From NCBI GenBank assembly GCA_937880065.1, contig CALFMA010000524.1, positions 1-5,596 of the forward strand: a DNA stretch of 5,596 bases. Direction: 5' to 3'. This document shows, in pieces, positions 1-4,888 of the stretch. Below the pieces are notes generated by a model. That model made no database searches. It was not told the DNA's origin and saw only the letters and a list, made by a program, of their open reading frames with translations. This stretch comes from an uncultured Ruminococcus sp. (GTDB lineage Bacteria; Bacillota_A; Clostridia; Oscillospirales; Ruminococcaceae). The position numbers and the translations under genes were made by a program. Within the stretch, counting starts at the first letter, position 1. Each line of letters begins with the position of its first letter.

Positions 1-845
1 TTCCATTCGGGATTAACAGTATCAAGTATCATACACATAGCCATACCCGTTTTGTAATACTTTCCCGAACCGCCGCCGTATTCGCTGATAGTTTCAATGT
101 AGTTATTTTCAAAGCTGTCGGGAAGAAGTGATTTATATACACAAGCCTCAATGTAGCAGGCGGTGCCCTCAATTCTTGTGTAGTATTCTTCAACAGAATT
201 AACCTCATCGGAAAGCAGAGTCTTTCTTTCCTCGTCCAGCTTTTTATATTCTACAATATATTCCCGTATCTTGTCAATATCATCGGCTTTAACCGCTTTT
301 TTCAGCAGTTCGGATTTCTGCTCAAATAACCTTACCGCCTGTTCATTTGTATCTGCATTTTCTGCAATAAGGCTTTCATCGACTGCTACAAGCGGAATGC
401 TTTCAATGTTTTCAAGGTAGTTTGTAAGCTGATAGCAATGAAAAGCCTCGTGCCATAATGTAGTAACGTGTTCGTCCGCACCGTAGCTGCCGTTTCCCAT
501 ACTTAAAAGACCGAGAAGAGATGACATCTTTTCGATTGTAGGAGTAAGCACCTCATAATGCTCATCAACAGGGTAGGCGGTTGCTACTATGAAATCCATA
601 ACGGGATTCCGTTTGTTTATGCTGTACTCGCCGTTTTCCCATACAACAACATAGTCGTTGTCTCCGTCATAGAATGAAACAGGATAATCGGTAATAGCAA
701 ATCCATCAAAACCAAAGTCATCTTCAATAGAAACAGCACGCTCATAAATTTCAATATCTTCTTCCGAAAGACCATAGGTGCCTGTTGCAATTACTCCTGT
801 GACAAGCATAATTCCGATAAGAACGAATATTATAACTTTCTTCAT
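1..845 (-). CDS. Putative membrane-anchored or secreted zinc metallopeptidase (HEXXH, gluzincin-like), 3' end outside window
   Basis: The frame opens with ATG at 845 and stays open for 281 codons to the left edge, so the C-terminus is missing. Residues 4-20 are a hydrophobic stretch behind MKK: a signal peptide or N-terminal anchor. Residues 131-139 read WHEAFHCYQ, an HEXXH zinc motif with H132, H136 and catalytic E133. About 90 residues later E226 lies in EGTACYIE (226-233), the pattern expected for the third zinc ligand of gluzincins. A charged, probably helical stretch (about 165-215) separates the two. The start is supported by AGAGG seven bases upstream. The gene begins two bases after the permease stop, so it is cotranscribed with the ABC pair and probably translationally coupled. 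The active site should lie outside the membrane. I recognise the catalytic pattern but not the exact family; the substrate is unknown. Confidence 0.8.
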   Translation of the reverse strand, partial: MKKVIIFVLIGIMLVTGVIATGTYGLSEEDIEIYERAVSIEDDFGFDGFAITDYPVSFYDGDNDYVVVWENGEYSINKRNPVMDFIVATAYPVDEHYEVLTPTIEKMSSLLGLLSMGNGSYGADEHVTTLWHEAFHCYQLTNYLENIESIPLVAVDESLIAENADTNEQAVRLFEQKSELLKKAVKADDIDKIREYIVEYKKLDEERKTLLSDEVNSVEEYYTRIEGTACYIEACVYKSLLPDSFENNYIETISEYGGGSGKYYKTGMAMCMILDTVNPEW

Positions 846-847
846 AA

Positions 848-1603
848 TCAAGCCTCTTTTCTTTTAAGCACAAGAATAAGTGCTATGAACACATAAACTG
901 CAAGCAGTCCTGTAAGTATAACGTGTATATCAACATCTTTTCCGCAGAGGGCATTTGCAGCCTCGCTCTGTATTCCGTGAAGATTGGGTATAACTTTAAG
1001 TGCGTATTTTACCATTACTCCGCCGAAACCGCCTATAATGTCCTTTAAGGTTGCCAAAAGACTGCTGAAAATACCTATAAGTGTTGCAGCAGCGGCGATT
1101 GCACCTACTGCAAATTTGGGGATAACTATGCTTAATGCACTTGTCATAACACTTACTATTGTAACATTTATTCCCACAATCAGATATGCAGGAATAAGTC
1201 TGAACAGCTCATCTGCCTTACCGTTTGTAATCATAAAAATAAGCATAGCACAGAAAAGTATTGCCTCGGATATAAGTCCCGAAAAGACGTTAGCTAAAGC
1301 AAGCTCACCGTGATAGCGGTACTGTGGTATTTTTCTTATCCATACAAGGTGACTGGTGTTTCGCTCGTACTCATTCGGAATTGTGCCAAGGCTCATAATT
1401 ACCGCAAGAATACAGCTTATTGCATTAACCACGATAAGAAGTATGGGAGCAAGTATTTTGTAGTCGGTAACCGCTTCGCCGTTTATGGTAATTGAACTCG
1501 AGCCTGTTCCGAAAACAAGAAGTATAAAGGCTCCGATTGCCGAAACTATATATAATTCTTTTCTGCGTATTTTTTCTTTAAGAGCAGTAAGTGCGATTGT
1601 CAT
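848..1603 (-). CDS. ABC-2 type transporter permease
   Basis: A 251-residue integral membrane protein with about six hydrophobic segments: residues 17-33, 50-73, 103-123, 135-160, 163-186 and 228-246. This is the usual size and layout of a single-polypeptide ABC-2 permease that pairs with a NatA/CcmA-type ATPase. The cytoplasmic stretch after segment 2 (IPNEYERNTSHLVW, about 75-88) resembles the E-x-E-R-x-T coupling region of ABC-2 permeases. The ATG sits inside the ATPase stop codon (ATGA, 1600-1603), with GGAGG nine bases upstream inside the ATPase gene, so coupled translation is expected. It should form a homodimeric channel with two copies of the ATPase. The sequence does not show the substrate; small peptides, antibiotics or lipids are typical for the class. 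Confidence 0.85.
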   Translation of the reverse strand: MTIALTALKEKIRRKELYIVSAIGAFILLVFGTGSSSITINGEAVTDYKILAPILLIVVNAISCILAVIMSLGTIPNEYERNTSHLVWIRKIPQYRYHGELALANVFSGLISEAILFCAMLIFMITNGKADELFRLIPAYLIVGINVTIVSVMTSALSIVIPKFAVGAIAAAATLIGIFSSLLATLKDIIGGFGGVMVKYALKVIPNLHGIQSEAANALCGKDVDIHVILTGLLAVYVFIALILVLKRKEA

Positions 1604-2280
1604 TCCGTAATACCTCCAACTAAATCAAGGAAAATTTCTTCAAGGGTTCTGGTGTTGTTATCAGACTTGTTCCATACCCCCATCTGAATGCCCTTTTTAA
1701 TAATAATACCCCTGTCGCATATCCGTTCAATATCATTCAAAATATGCGAGTTAATGATTATTGTCTTACCTCCGATTTTCAGTTTTTCGATAAGCTGCAT
1801 TATTTCAAGTCTGCCTAATGCGTCAAGTCCTGCCGTCGGCTCATCAAGAATAAGTAAATTGGGATTTCCGAGAAGTGCCTGTGCAAGAGCAAGTCTTTGC
1901 AGCATACCTTTTGAGTAATTCTTAACCCTCGTTTTATCGTTTTCAAGTCCCACTGTTTCAAGCAGTTGGGGGATTTCTGTTTTGCGTTCAGCTTTAGAGA
2001 TTTTCTGAATACCAGCATAATATTCAAGCACCTCATAACCTGTTAGAAAAGGCGGGAAATATGGTGTTTCAGGGGAATATCCAATTTGGGTATTTTCAGC
2101 CATTATCACTTCTCCACTGTCGATGCCCACAAGACCAAGTATCATTTTTATTGTGGTGGTTTTTCCGGCACCATTACTGCCGAGAAAGGCAAATATTTCG
2201 CCATTGCTTACGTTGAAGCTGAGATTATCTACAACGCATTTTTTCTTATAAGATTTTGTAAGATTAGTACATTTAATCAT
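1600..2280 (-). CDS. ABC transporter ATP-binding protein (NatA/CcmA type)
   Basis: A complete nucleotide-binding domain of 226 residues. Numbering from the longer ATG at 2286: Walker A GSNGAGKTT (36-44), Q-loop region GYSPE (69-73) with Glu in place of Gln as often in this subfamily, signature YSKGMLQR (124-131), Walker B LLILDEP (144-150), D-loop GLD (153-155) and switch His181. Two ATGs lie two codons apart, at 2286 and 2280. The AAGGAGG (2289-2293 is the GGAGG core) is only 2 bases from the first but 8 from the second, so I take 2280 as the start. First gene of the operon, it energises the permease encoded next and overlaps it by four bases. There is no C-terminal accessory domain of the kind seen in BcrA-like or drug-efflux ATPases. 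Substrate not determinable from sequence. Confidence 0.92.
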   Translation of the reverse strand: MIKCTNLTKSYKKKCVVDNLSFNVSNGEIFAFLGSNGAGKTTTIKMILGLVGIDSGEVIMAENTQIGYSPETPYFPPFLTGYEVLEYYAGIQKISKAERKTEIPQLLETVGLENDKTRVKNYSKGMLQRLALAQALLGNPNLLILDEPTAGLDALGRLEIMQLIEKLKIGGKTIIINSHILNDIERICDRGIIIKKGIQMGVWNKSDNNTRTLEEIFLDLVGGITE

Positions 2281-2292
2281 TTTCATTTCCTC

Positions 2293-2320
2293 CTTGCTGA
2301 TTTCATTTTATATCAGCAAG
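2293..2320 (-). repeat. 9-bp inverted repeat across the -10 and leader of the ABC operon
   Basis: CTTGCTGAT (2293-2301) and ATCAGCAAG (2312-2320) are perfect complements around a 10-base loop. The arms lie on either side of the -10 hexamer and one arm ends at the GGAGG. As DNA this could be a second operator. As RNA only the promoter-proximal arm would be transcribed, so a DNA-level role is more likely. Confidence 0.45.
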
Positions 2321-2335
2321 CTGAAATTCAGTTAA
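2307..2335 (-). promoter_or_regulatory. Sigma-A promoter of the ABC/peptidase operon, extended -10
   Basis: Read on the minus strand: -35 TTAACT (2330-2335), a 17-bp spacer, -10 TATAAA (2307-2312) preceded by TGA, which makes an extended -10 (TGnTATAAA). The predicted transcript starts about 20 bases before the ATPase start and leaves just enough room for AAGGAGG. The -35 shares its TTAA with the palindrome next to it, so a bound regulator would contact or block RNA polymerase. Confidence 0.6.
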
Positions 2336-2362
2336 GGTGCACCTTAAGATTAGCTTAAGATT
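2332..2362. promoter_or_regulatory. Candidate operator: 16-bp perfect palindrome plus tandem CTTAAGATT repeats
   Basis: TTAAGGTGCACCTTAA (2332-2347) is a perfect 16-bp palindrome. CTTAAGATT then occurs twice, at 2343-2351 and 2354-2362, 11 bp apart. The TTAA cores at 2332, 2344 and 2355 lie on one face of the helix at 12- and 11-bp steps, ending in the -35. This suits either a dimeric repressor (GntR, MarR or TetR class) on the palindrome, or an OmpR/PhoB-class response regulator on direct repeats. No regulator gene is in the window, so the identity stays open. Confidence 0.5.
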
Positions 2363-2466
2363 TTAGCACTATAAATATAACCCTATTATTTATTTTGTTA
2401 TCATTATACTTGAGGATACTTTTTGTTTCTTAAACCAAACCTTAATTTTTCTATATTTACACATAA

Positions 2467-2503
2467 AAAATCGACTTCAATCAAAACAACTAAAGTCGAT
2501 TTT
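2467..2503 (-). terminator. Intrinsic terminator after the DUF6061-like gene
   Basis: AAAATCGACTT (2467-2477) and AAGTCGATTTT (2493-2503) form a perfect 11-bp stem with a 15-base loop. On the minus strand it ends in a run of six T, and it lies 24 bases after the restored stop codon of the 2527-2740 gene. It insulates the ABC operon from upstream transcription. In the other direction the T tract is weaker (TTTTATT), so it may be partly bidirectional. Confidence 0.75.
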
Positions 2504-2526
2504 ATTCTTGCTATATCTCTAAATTA

Positions 2527-2740
2527 TCAATTCATCCATGCCTGCATTTCACCATCTAAAGCAAACCGAGCATATTCTAATGGTTCCTCTATGCCAATGC
2601 ACTTAGTGAATTCTGTGAACATGGAGTAGTCTTAATCCTTCCTCTGCTTTATTACAATCTATCCGCAATATGTAATTCTCAAATATGGTTACATCAATAC
2701 TGTTCGTCCGAGGGTTATAATCTGCATATATTAATCTCAT
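2527..2740 (-). pseudogene. DUF6061-like small protein gene with a +1 frameshift
   Basis: The start is ATG at 2740 (MRLIYADYN), with AGAAAGGA eight bases upstream. The first 36 codons run to ...NKAEEGL. The same frame then leaves family-like sequence and stops within ten codons. Dropping one base at 2632 (minus strand TTAAGAC) moves to a frame reading DYSMFTEFTKC...PLEYARFALDGEMQAWMN and a TGA at 2529-2527. The joined product is about 70 residues. The opening (LIYADYNPRTNSIDVTIF, then RIDC) and the end (PLEYA) match my memory of DUF6061 proteins from gut Clostridia, whose function is unknown. A terminator follows directly, so the gene had its own transcription unit. It could be a real mutation, a sequencing error or a programmed shift; I see no slippery heptamer. 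Family assignment is from memory. Confidence 0.65.
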
Positions 2741-2765
2741 CTTATCAATCCTTTCTTGAAAATGT

Positions 2766-2771
2766 ATTATA
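2766..2771 (-). promoter_or_regulatory. Possible -10 element for the DUF6061-like gene
   Basis: A perfect TATAAT on the minus strand lies 25 bases before the ATG at 2740 and would give a leader of about 18 bases with AGAAAGGA well placed. The best -35 candidate, TTGGAA, has only a 15-bp spacer, so the call is weak. Confidence 0.35.
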
Positions 2772-2868
2772 AGCATTTCATCCAGTTCCAACTACCATTT
2801 TCATAATATGTTATAAGTTGTTACTAGATTTTCTTTCCCTTATGCGGGTTCATAAACAAGGGTAGAAC

Positions 2869-2962
2869 GATATAACACGATACAAGATGTAATGGAAAGG
2901 ACACCAGTGAAAAGTTTAGTGTTTTAAAGGGTTTGACGAGATTTCTATAACAAGATATAACA
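2869..2962. repeat. Direct repeats of (GA)TATAACA
   Basis: GATATAACA occurs at 2869-2877 and 2954-2962, and the core TATAACA once more at 2946-2952. An inverted copy, TGTTATA, lies at 2809-2815. CGATA is also doubled at 2868-2872 and 2878-2882. Short repeats in both orientations resemble binding arrays or recombinase arm sites, but AT-rich sequence gives such matches by chance fairly often. Confidence 0.35.
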
Positions 2963-3017
2963 GTTATTAAATCCTATAAATTTCGTCATGTGAGAACTGA
3001 TAGTTTGCGTGTGGCAG

Positions 3018-3102
3018 TAAGCACTAGCTTATGAGTCTATCGGCATGGTGATACACCTACTAATCGAAAGTTTCATAAGACTCTTGCTCCTCCCATCTTA
3101 TG
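3018..3102. ncRNA. Possible structured RNA or element end with alternative hairpins
   Basis: Within 85 bases: TAAGC/GCTTA (3018-3022 with 3027-3031), GGTG/CACC with a 3-base loop (3047-3050 with 3054-3057), and GAGTCT/AGACTC (3033-3038 with 3078-3083) enclosing it. CATAAGA (3074-3080) pairs with TCTTATG (3096-3102), and CATAAG could also pair with CTTATG at 3028-3033. The last pairings exclude each other. I match it to no known RNA family, and strand and promoter are undetermined. It could equally be the palindromic end of a mobile element. Confidence 0.25.
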
Positions 3103-3108
3103 TAAAAA

Positions 3109-3423
3109 TTATAGCTGAAACAAGTTTTTCAACCCTATACCGAGGATAAAGCCGACTATTAAAAACGCAACATGTAGAAACGGTAAAAAAAACACCATAT
3201 ACCACTTGACAAATAGGGGTTTCTCCGCCTCTTCTTTATCTGTATATTTAATCAAAGAATATATGAACAATATAAACCACAAAGGAAAAGAGGCATAAAA
3301 TGCACTTGCGCAAGAATACACGGGAAAAACAACAACATAAAAAATATCAATAAGCGCACTTACTATTGCTATAAGTGCAAGTCCAACCAGTAAAATCAAA
3401 TCCAATTTATGTATTTTTTTCAT
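3109..3423 (-). CDS. Small hypothetical membrane protein, three predicted helices
   Basis: A 104-residue protein I do not recognise. Three hydrophobic segments are visible, at about residues 9-35, 42-59 and 75-98. A short charged loop (61-68, TDKEEAEK) lies between the second and third, with basic residues at the N-terminus (MKKIHK). The ATG at 3423 has AAGGAGG with ten bases between the GGAGG core and the start, slightly long but strong. A near-consensus promoter lies about 65 bases upstream, inside the end of the preceding gene, so this is probably its own transcription unit. Size and layout resemble many small inner-membrane proteins, including immunity-type proteins, but nothing in the sequence proves such a role. 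No signal peptidase site or catalytic motif is evident. Confidence 0.7.
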   Translation of the reverse strand: MKKIHKLDLILLVGLALIAIVSALIDIFYVVVFPVYSCASAFYASFPLWFILFIYSLIKYTDKEEAEKPLFVKWYMVFFLPFLHVAFLIVGFILGIGLKNLFQL

Positions 3424-3481
3424 TAATTAAATTCCTCCTTATCTCTCCGACATATTTTTATTTTCAAACCAGTTAACTCAC

Positions 3482-3982
3482 CTATATTATACACCATTTC
3501 TCCCAAAAGGTCAATTCATAATCTCCACCTTTTTCACAAGCGGATAACGTATCCCACCCCATCATCTCATAAAGACGTTCTGCAAAAATCTTACAGGTAA
3601 TCTGACGGCTTTTTCGCTTATCTTCTTTAACAACACACCAGCGTATAGCGTCACGAGCTCCTATATCACAAGGACGGATAATAAGCTTTTTTTCAGTAGG
3701 GTTAATAAGAAACTGAATATATGTTGCATTTTCGAGTTTGCTTATACAGGAATTATTGAATGTGATACTTGTACCTCGTATAGTCATAGCAGGGTCAAAA
3801 CGATGTGAAATAAACTCACGTCTTACAACCTGGTATCCCTCAAAGCTGAAATTAGCTTCTTCAGCAAGCCTTTTTGCTTCAAGCTGTTCTTCACGGCTTA
3901 ATGTAATCAGGGGAGGGGATTTCGGTATAGCAGGTGGCTGAGGCATATTGAATCTGCCACTCCATGTCTGTATAGTCTCCAT
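3482..3982 (-). CDS. Hypothetical protein with RPC / CKI...MGW motifs, paralogue of the gene at 4888-5596, probably C-terminally truncated
   Basis: A 166-residue soluble protein. The N-terminus has WSGRFNMP (7-14), a proline-rich PPAIPKSPPL (16-25) and a charged helix (SREEQLEAKRLAEEANF, 29-45). Then follow YQVVRREF (50-57), ISK (80-82), RPC (103-105) with A112 and W115, and CKI...LYEMMGW (130-143). The ISK, RPC and CKI-MGW blocks recur in the upstream gene, so the two are paralogues. The ATG at 3982 has AAAGGAG seven bases upstream. After MGWD the last 22 residues look unlike the paralogue, which continues as KEYSYRIP and beyond; a neighbouring frame reads IRYPLVKK before stopping. The end therefore looks truncated or frameshifted. 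I recall related proteins in gut Firmicutes as longer (over 250 residues) and sometimes near Y-family polymerase genes, but nothing here proves a DNA role. Function unknown. Confidence 0.75.
   Translation of the reverse strand: METIQTWSGRFNMPQPPAIPKSPPLITLSREEQLEAKRLAEEANFSFEGYQVVRREFISHRFDPAMTIRGTSITFNNSCISKLENATYIQFLINPTEKKLIIRPCDIGARDAIRWCVVKEDKRKSRQITCKIFAERLYEMMGWDTLSACEKGGDYELTFWEKWCII
3486..3514 (-). promoter_or_regulatory. Strong sigma-A promoter for the 104-residue membrane protein
   Basis: Minus strand TTGACC (3509-3514), a 17-bp spacer and TATAAT (3486-3491): eleven of twelve consensus bases at ideal spacing. It lies within the last ten codons of the 166-residue gene and would start transcription near 3480, leaving a leader of about 55 bases with AAGGAGG before the ATG at 3423. 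Confidence 0.72.
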
Positions 3983-4007
3983 AGAAATTCTCCTTTAAAT
4001 ATATTTC

Positions 4008-4171
4008 GGGGTTCTCTAAAAACCGGAACACGAGCAGAATTCCGTATATGACATATATCATTTTCAAGGCGACAAACCGCAGTAATACTTGATGTATTGC
4101 AAGGTTTGGCAACGCAGTAAATGATGTCTGTCATAGGAAGTCTGCCATGAGGGAGGTTTTTAGAGGTTCCC
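4008..4171. mobile_element. MITE, 164 bp, palindromic, with 17-bp terminal inverted repeats and TTTC target duplication
   Basis: The ends GGGGTTCTCTAAAAACC (4008-4024) and GGTTTTTAGAGGTTCCC (4155-4171) are inverted repeats matching at 14 of 17 bases, with the inner 11 perfect. TTTC flanks both sides (4004-4007 and 4172-4175), a 4-bp target duplication. The interior is one long hairpin: CAGAATTCC/GGAAGTCTG, TATGACA-3-ATCATTT (4047-4063) with AAATGAT-3-TGTCATA (4119-4135), CAAACC/GGTTTG (4073-4078 with 4103-4108), and a terminal AATAC/GTATT around five bases at 4084-4098. All pairs centre near 4090. It encodes no protein and must be moved by a transposase elsewhere, perhaps of an IS5-like family (inference). 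In the transcript it would form a large hairpin between the 242- and 166-residue genes. Confidence 0.88.
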
Positions 4172-4888
4172 TTTCTTATGATTGTTTTTCGGCCATATTT
4201 TCTCAACAAGCAGCTTGTCAAGAAAAGCACAGATTTCCTTTGCACAATCAGTAAGATTTTTTTCTCCAAATTTACTTCGTATGATTTCTGTATAGGCTGT
4301 GTGCATAACAGATTCGTCAAAAGCACTGTATACCATACGGCTTGATTCATCGTGTATCAAACATTCACAGCGGTATATATATCCCAACCAGTAAGCGTAC
4401 GATAAATAATCAATATCGGTATTTTCTGTTGATGGCAATTCAAGTAAAGCCTTTGGTGTATGTCTAAAATCAGCTTCATAGGCTCTTGAAAGAACAAGAC
4501 TCTTATTATCTGTTTCATTTGCTTTTGATACAATATCTTCAATCCAGTAAAGTGATTCAATAATTGATCTGGGATTTTGAATAAGTACGGGTATTTGCAA
4601 AAGCCCTGTTAGTGCGGTTTCTACTTCATTGGAAAAGGAAAAGCAGTAGTCCAGTACGCCTGCAAGCTGACTTGTCATATACAGCGGTACAAATTCTTCC
4701 ATAGGAAATCCCATAGCAGCAGCCTCCATAAACAGAGTACCTTGCTTATGGCAATAAATCTTGTCCTTTTCAGTAAAATCACGTTGTTCACTCATTACCT
4801 TCTTATTTCTCGGTGCAGCTCTTTCTAACCACATCATACGTTTAACATTGGCAGAAAGAGGTCTGCTTTTAGATGGATCTCTTGACAT
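4160..4888 (-). CDS. Hypothetical soluble protein of 242 residues, middle gene of the three-gene cassette
   Basis: Not assigned to a function. The N-terminus is strongly basic (SRDPSKSRP, then KRMMWLERAAPRNKK, 16-30), which could contact nucleic acid. It continues with SEQRDFTEKDKIYCHKQG (33-50) and an apparently all-helical body. A second conspicuous block is YAYWLGYIYRCECLIHDESS (164-183), with clustered aromatics, two Cys and a His. No membrane segment or signal peptide is seen. The ATG at 4888 overlaps the TAA of the upstream gene by one base, with GGAGG seven bases before it, so coupled translation is likely and a joint role with the two paralogues around it is plausible. The final residues GNL and the TAA at 4162-4160 lie inside the MITE, so the original C-terminus was altered by insertion. 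Confidence 0.75.
   Translation of the reverse strand: MSRDPSKSRPLSANVKRMMWLERAAPRNKKVMSEQRDFTEKDKIYCHKQGTLFMEAAAMGFPMEEFVPLYMTSQLAGVLDYCFSFSNEVETALTGLLQIPVLIQNPRSIIESLYWIEDIVSKANETDNKSLVLSRAYEADFRHTPKALLELPSTENTDIDYLSYAYWLGYIYRCECLIHDESSRMVYSAFDESVMHTAYTEIIRSKFGEKNLTDCAKEICAFLDKLLVEKIWPKNNHKKGNL

Larger units (their letters stand above)
2741..3108. other. 368-bp stretch without a gene
   Basis: No coding sequence is supported on either strand. The right part (3018-3102) is rich in hairpins and listed separately. The left part holds repeats of TATAACA and short open stretches without start or ribosome site, such as a plus-strand run reading ERYNTIQDVMERTPVKSLVF before a stop at about 2930. This could be a decayed element, an attachment region or an unannotated RNA. 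No intrinsic terminator for the 104-residue gene was found at its right edge. Confidence 0.4.

Noticed and set aside
984..1495. Plus-strand open frames of 109 and 61 codons
   Set aside because: They are antisense to the permease; their hydrophobic content mirrors the membrane segments on the other strand.
1600..2280. Glu in place of the Q-loop Gln as a sign of an inactive ATPase
   Set aside because: This substitution is common in NatA/CcmA-type ATPases, and all other motifs are intact.
2403..2408. Minus-strand TATAAT as promoter of the ABC operon
   Set aside because: No acceptable -35 at 16-18 bp; the extended -10 at 2307-2312 is better placed.
2423..2629. Plus-strand open frame of 68 codons
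   Set aside because: It crosses the terminator hairpin and is antisense to the repaired DUF6061-like gene, with no ribosome site.
2741..2791. Longer N-terminus (17 extra residues) for the DUF6061-like protein
   Set aside because: The ATG at 2740 has a good AGAAAGGA and begins the family-like sequence; the extension covers the likely -10 and leader.
2869..2962. CRISPR array
   Set aside because: The repeats are only 7-9 bases, irregularly spaced, and in both orientations.
3074..3102. CATAAGA/TCTTATG hairpin as terminator of the 104-residue gene
   Set aside because: The T run precedes the stem in the direction of transcription and none follows it.
3907..4350. Minus-strand open frame of 147 codons
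   Set aside because: It runs through the MITE and overlaps the 242- and 166-residue genes in another frame; composition is not protein-like and there is no ribosome site.
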